Assembly (NCBI GenBank): GCA_029379385.1
Contig: CM055608.1
Coordinates: forward strand, 24,364,350-24,428,349
DNA length: 64,000 nt
Source of the DNA: Quillaja saponaria
Lineage: Eukaryota; Streptophyta; Magnoliopsida; Fabales; Quillajaceae
Direction: 5' to 3'
The notes under the pieces are model-generated. The model did no database searches and was not told the origin of the DNA. It saw nothing but the letters and a program-made list of their open reading frames with translations. Of this stretch, positions 61,315 to 64,000 are shown piece by piece; the stretch's first letter is position 1, and each line of letters opens with the position of its first letter. A program made the translations under genes and the position numbers.

Positions 61315-64000
61315 ATGGCTTCTGGTTGTTTTAGTTCACCTACACTTACTAGTAGATTTGAAAACACTGAGACTCAAAGCACTTATTTGAAACTTTTTTG
61401 GGCTTTTGTTACAATTATTAAAAGGGTTGAAAAGGGAGGAATGTAGGATTTTGACCCAGATTCATTATTTGGTAGTTTCTTAATTAGTTTATTCTTGGTG
61501 AGTAAGAAATAACTTAATTAGATGTTGATAAAGATTTACTAATTAGTTTATTATTGGTAGGTAAGAAATAATTAATTAGATGTTGTTGAGATTTTCTAAT
61601 TAGATTTACCTTAGTGGGTAAATAAGTCTAATTATATTAGATTTACCTTGGTGGGTAAGTAAGTCTAATTAGATGATTATAGGTTTTTCATAAAGTAACG
61701 TAAAAATTTGCTTATTGGGCAAGTTCTATGTAGTATAAATGTGTAGACTTGTGAGAGTTGTAGGTATGAGAAAGAGAGAGATCTAATATTTATGAAGAAC
61801 CCTACAAGGGTAGGAGAGCAAGAAAAATTAGTAAAGATATGGCCTGAGTGAGTGAGAACACTATGTGTAGAGTGTACTCTTTCTGTGTATTCATTCTTAG
61901 AATATTAGTGAATTCTTTTCTCATCCGTGAATGTAGGCAAGAGTCAAACCACGTTAAATCTTGTGTTGTTGATGTTTATTTCTCTTATCTTCTATGTATA
62001 TTTTATGGTTATTATCCTTTGTTATTTTTACTATAACTCATTGAAAATTGAAGGAAATTTTCCTATAATTCCCAACAGAGGAAATAAATGTTAGGTTTGT
62101 AATTTTTGTAATGAGACCTTTACAGGTTCATGTACTAAGGTTAAGGATCACCTTTTACAAGCTAGTTCTTATGGAATTAAGTCATGCTTTAAGGTGACAT
62201 TAGACTACGGGGCTAAAATGTAAAATAGGGATAGAAGAGGCAGAGAACATAAATAAGCATAAGCATATCCTTCTACCTAATTCTAGCTATTCTTTCACCC
62301 ATCCAAATATACCTTCAGCACCTATATTTGAGCAAATAAAAAGAAAATTAGTTGGTGGGAGTGCTTTGGAACAATAATTTGGAATTCAATCTAGGAATCA
62401 CCTTAATGCTCTCATTGCGAGGATGTTTTATTTAGCTGGCTTGCCATTTCATTTTGCAAGAAATCTTTACTATGTTGAAGCCTTTTCATATGTAATAACT
62501 CAATTTTTGGTTATGTGCCTCCTAGTTACTATTCTTTGAGATGTAACTTGTTAGTGCAAGAAAAAGTTCATATTAAGAGGTTATTAGAACCACTAAAAGG
62601 CTTATGGAGGGAGAAGGGGCTTAGCATAGTTACGGATGGGTGGACGGATGCACAAAGAAGGCCTTTGATCAATTTCATGGCTACCTCTGAAGGAGGCCCT
62701 ATCTTTTGAGTGCTATTGATGGCTCTAGGGAGTATAAGGATAAGCATTATAGGATGCTAGGACCTCAAAAAGTAGTCAAAGTGATAACTAATAATGCCCA
62801 GATCTGTAAGGCAACTGGTATGCTTGTTCAAGCTGAATATCCTCACATATTTGGGACTCTCTGTGTTGTGCACACAATATGTGCAGCCAATAATACTGAT
62901 AGAAATAAGATTGTTTATAATGAATGTTGGTGGATTACTATGGTTAGTGATGAAGCCAAAATGATCAAAGACTTCATAATGAATCATACTATGAGATTGG
63001 CTATCTTTAATAAATTTATTCCTTTAAAATTACTTGTTGTTGCTAAAACAAGGTTTGCATCAACCATTGTAATGTTAAAGAGGTTCAAACTCATAAAGCA
63101 TTGTCTTAAAAGCATGGTTATTAATGATCAATGGAATGCTTACAGGGAGGACAATGTAAAAACAGCTCAAACCGTGAAAGAAATTATCTTAAATGATTTA
63201 TAGTGGGATCAGGTATATTACATCCTTTCTTTTACTAGTCCCATCTATGACATGCTACGGTTATGTGACACTGACAAACTTACCCTTCATTTGGTGTATG
63301 AATGTGGGATTCTATGATAGAGTAAGTGAGGGCAATGAAGAAGGAAAAAAAATAAGGTATCAAACTTTTACAATGTGGTGTATGCTAAACTTATTGTAGG
63401 TGGACAAAGAGTTGTACACCACTTCATTGTTTAGCCCATTCTTTGAATCCGAGGTAAATTTAAGATTATGTTTCATTTGTTTTTTTTTTCTTTCTTCTAT
63501 TGTTAAATTTTGTTGTCAACTTGTCTTACAAATATAGGTATTATTATAGTAAACAATGGCTTAAGGGGCTTCCTGAGTAGAGTCCCTCCATATAAGGATG
63601 TGGAAATTTATGCTGAAAGGAACAAGTGTTTTGTTAAATACTTTCCAATTAATGAGGAGAGAAGGCTTGTCATTATTGAAATTGCTAGATTCTCGGGCTG
63701 CATTGTTGTTTTTGCTAGCTTTGACTCTTTGCAAGATAGGTGAGATTTGGATCCTAAAATGTGGTGACTAATGCATGGATCTTTGGCATCTTTACTTCAA
63801 AATATAGCTTTGAAGCTTCTTCAACAACCGTGTTCTTCATCTTGTTAGTGAGAAGAATAGGAGTATTTATTCCTTTATTCATTCAAAGAGGAGAAACAAA
63901 ATAACTCCTCAAAGAGCAAAAGATTTGGTTTATATGCATACAAATCTTCGGCTCTTATCAAGGAAGGATGAAAGCTACAAAAAAGGAAAGACAAAGATGT
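61315..64000 (+). pseudogene. hAT transposase relic (BED finger, DUF659-like core, dimerisation tail), runs off the window
   Basis: The ATG at 61315 starts MASGCFSSPTLTSRF; LFWAFVTIIKRVEKGG is the start of a BED zinc finger, continued after a solo LTR by VCNFCNETFTGSCTKVKDHL at 62095. The core reads EKVHIKRLLEPLKGLWREKG, SIVTDGWTDAQRRPLINFMA, then after a one-base loss near 62706 SAIDGSREYKDKHY, NAQICKATGMLVQAEYPHIF, VVHTICAAN, and ARFASTIVMLKRF-like KTRFASTIVMLKRF. An 84-bp intron (63454-63537) joins NPR to YYYSKQWL. The hAT dimerisation tail follows: DPKMWWLMHGSLASLLQNIA, LKLLQQPCSSSC, SFIHSKRRNKITPQRAKDL. Stops at TAG after KC in the BED finger and elsewhere make it inactive. hAT enzymes cut and paste DNA elements. 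The end lies past 64000. Confidence 0.85.
61442..62077 (+). mobile_element. Solo LTR inside the hAT BED finger
   Basis: The 636-bp insert begins TGTAGGATTTTGACCC and ends AATTCCCAACA and is flanked by the direct repeat GAGGAA at 61436-61441 and 62078-62083 (a 5-bp duplication plus one matching base). It is a plus-strand relative of the LTRs at 15441-15961 and 16613-17104: shared phrases include TTAGTTTATTCTTGGTG, AATTAGATGTTGATGGGG-like text and the end CAACA. It carries internal duplications of the AATTAGATGTTG segment (61510-61640). Removing it and one repeat rejoins EKGG to NKC in the BED domain frame. Confidence 0.9.

Overview
The window is nuclear DNA of a eudicot plant. The supporting evidence is long AT-rich spacers, plant-type genes with several GT-AG introns, a fragment of plastid psbB, and nested LTR, LINE, CACTA and hAT elements. 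I cannot name the species from sequence alone. There is no bacterial gene, CRISPR array, rRNA or intact tRNA gene.

Layout. 1-353: the last exon of a beta-tubulin gene, cut by the window edge and carrying a one-base insertion. 354-10501: AT-rich spacer with a chloroplast ClpP4-like relic (two exons), a SINE with a perfect 19-bp target duplication beside it, and a degenerate repeat pair in inverted orientation. 10502-17349: a decayed CACTA-type transposon holding a plastid psbB fragment, a TNP2-like transposase relic, a seven-unit subterminal array and a nested non-autonomous LTR element. 19589-31953: two tandem genes, both on the minus strand, for Mediator subunit 26 (MED26). Each has nine exons, and each is spoiled by a single base in exon 1; removing that base gives 450 and 374 residues. 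34320-58644: three tandem relics, all on the minus strand, of one SNF2/RING/HIRAN ATPase gene (Rad5/HLTF or SMARCA3-like). Copies 1 and 2 are full length but frameshifted; copy 3 keeps only the last exon and part of an intron. A LINE with at least three later insertions separates copies 1 and 2. A complete but dead Copia element sits inside the RING coding sequence of copy 3. 59170-64000: a Copia pol fragment, simple duplications, and a hAT transposase relic with a solo LTR in its BED zinc finger.

Function. Only MED26 (RNA polymerase II transcription) and beta-tubulin (microtubules) look like possible working genes. Each has one indel, so they are either very recently broken or wrongly assembled at that base. 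The SNF2 copies carry many independent lesions and are true pseudogenes. The rest is a layered record of transposition in which target duplications give the order of events: LINE first, then LTR elements into it; SNF2 duplication first, then Copia; hAT first, then solo LTR. I found no convincing new biological system. The most unusual items are a near-perfect 60-bp hairpin in a MED26 intron, the GC-rich non-coding LTR element with two internal arrays, and the triple SNF2 locus.
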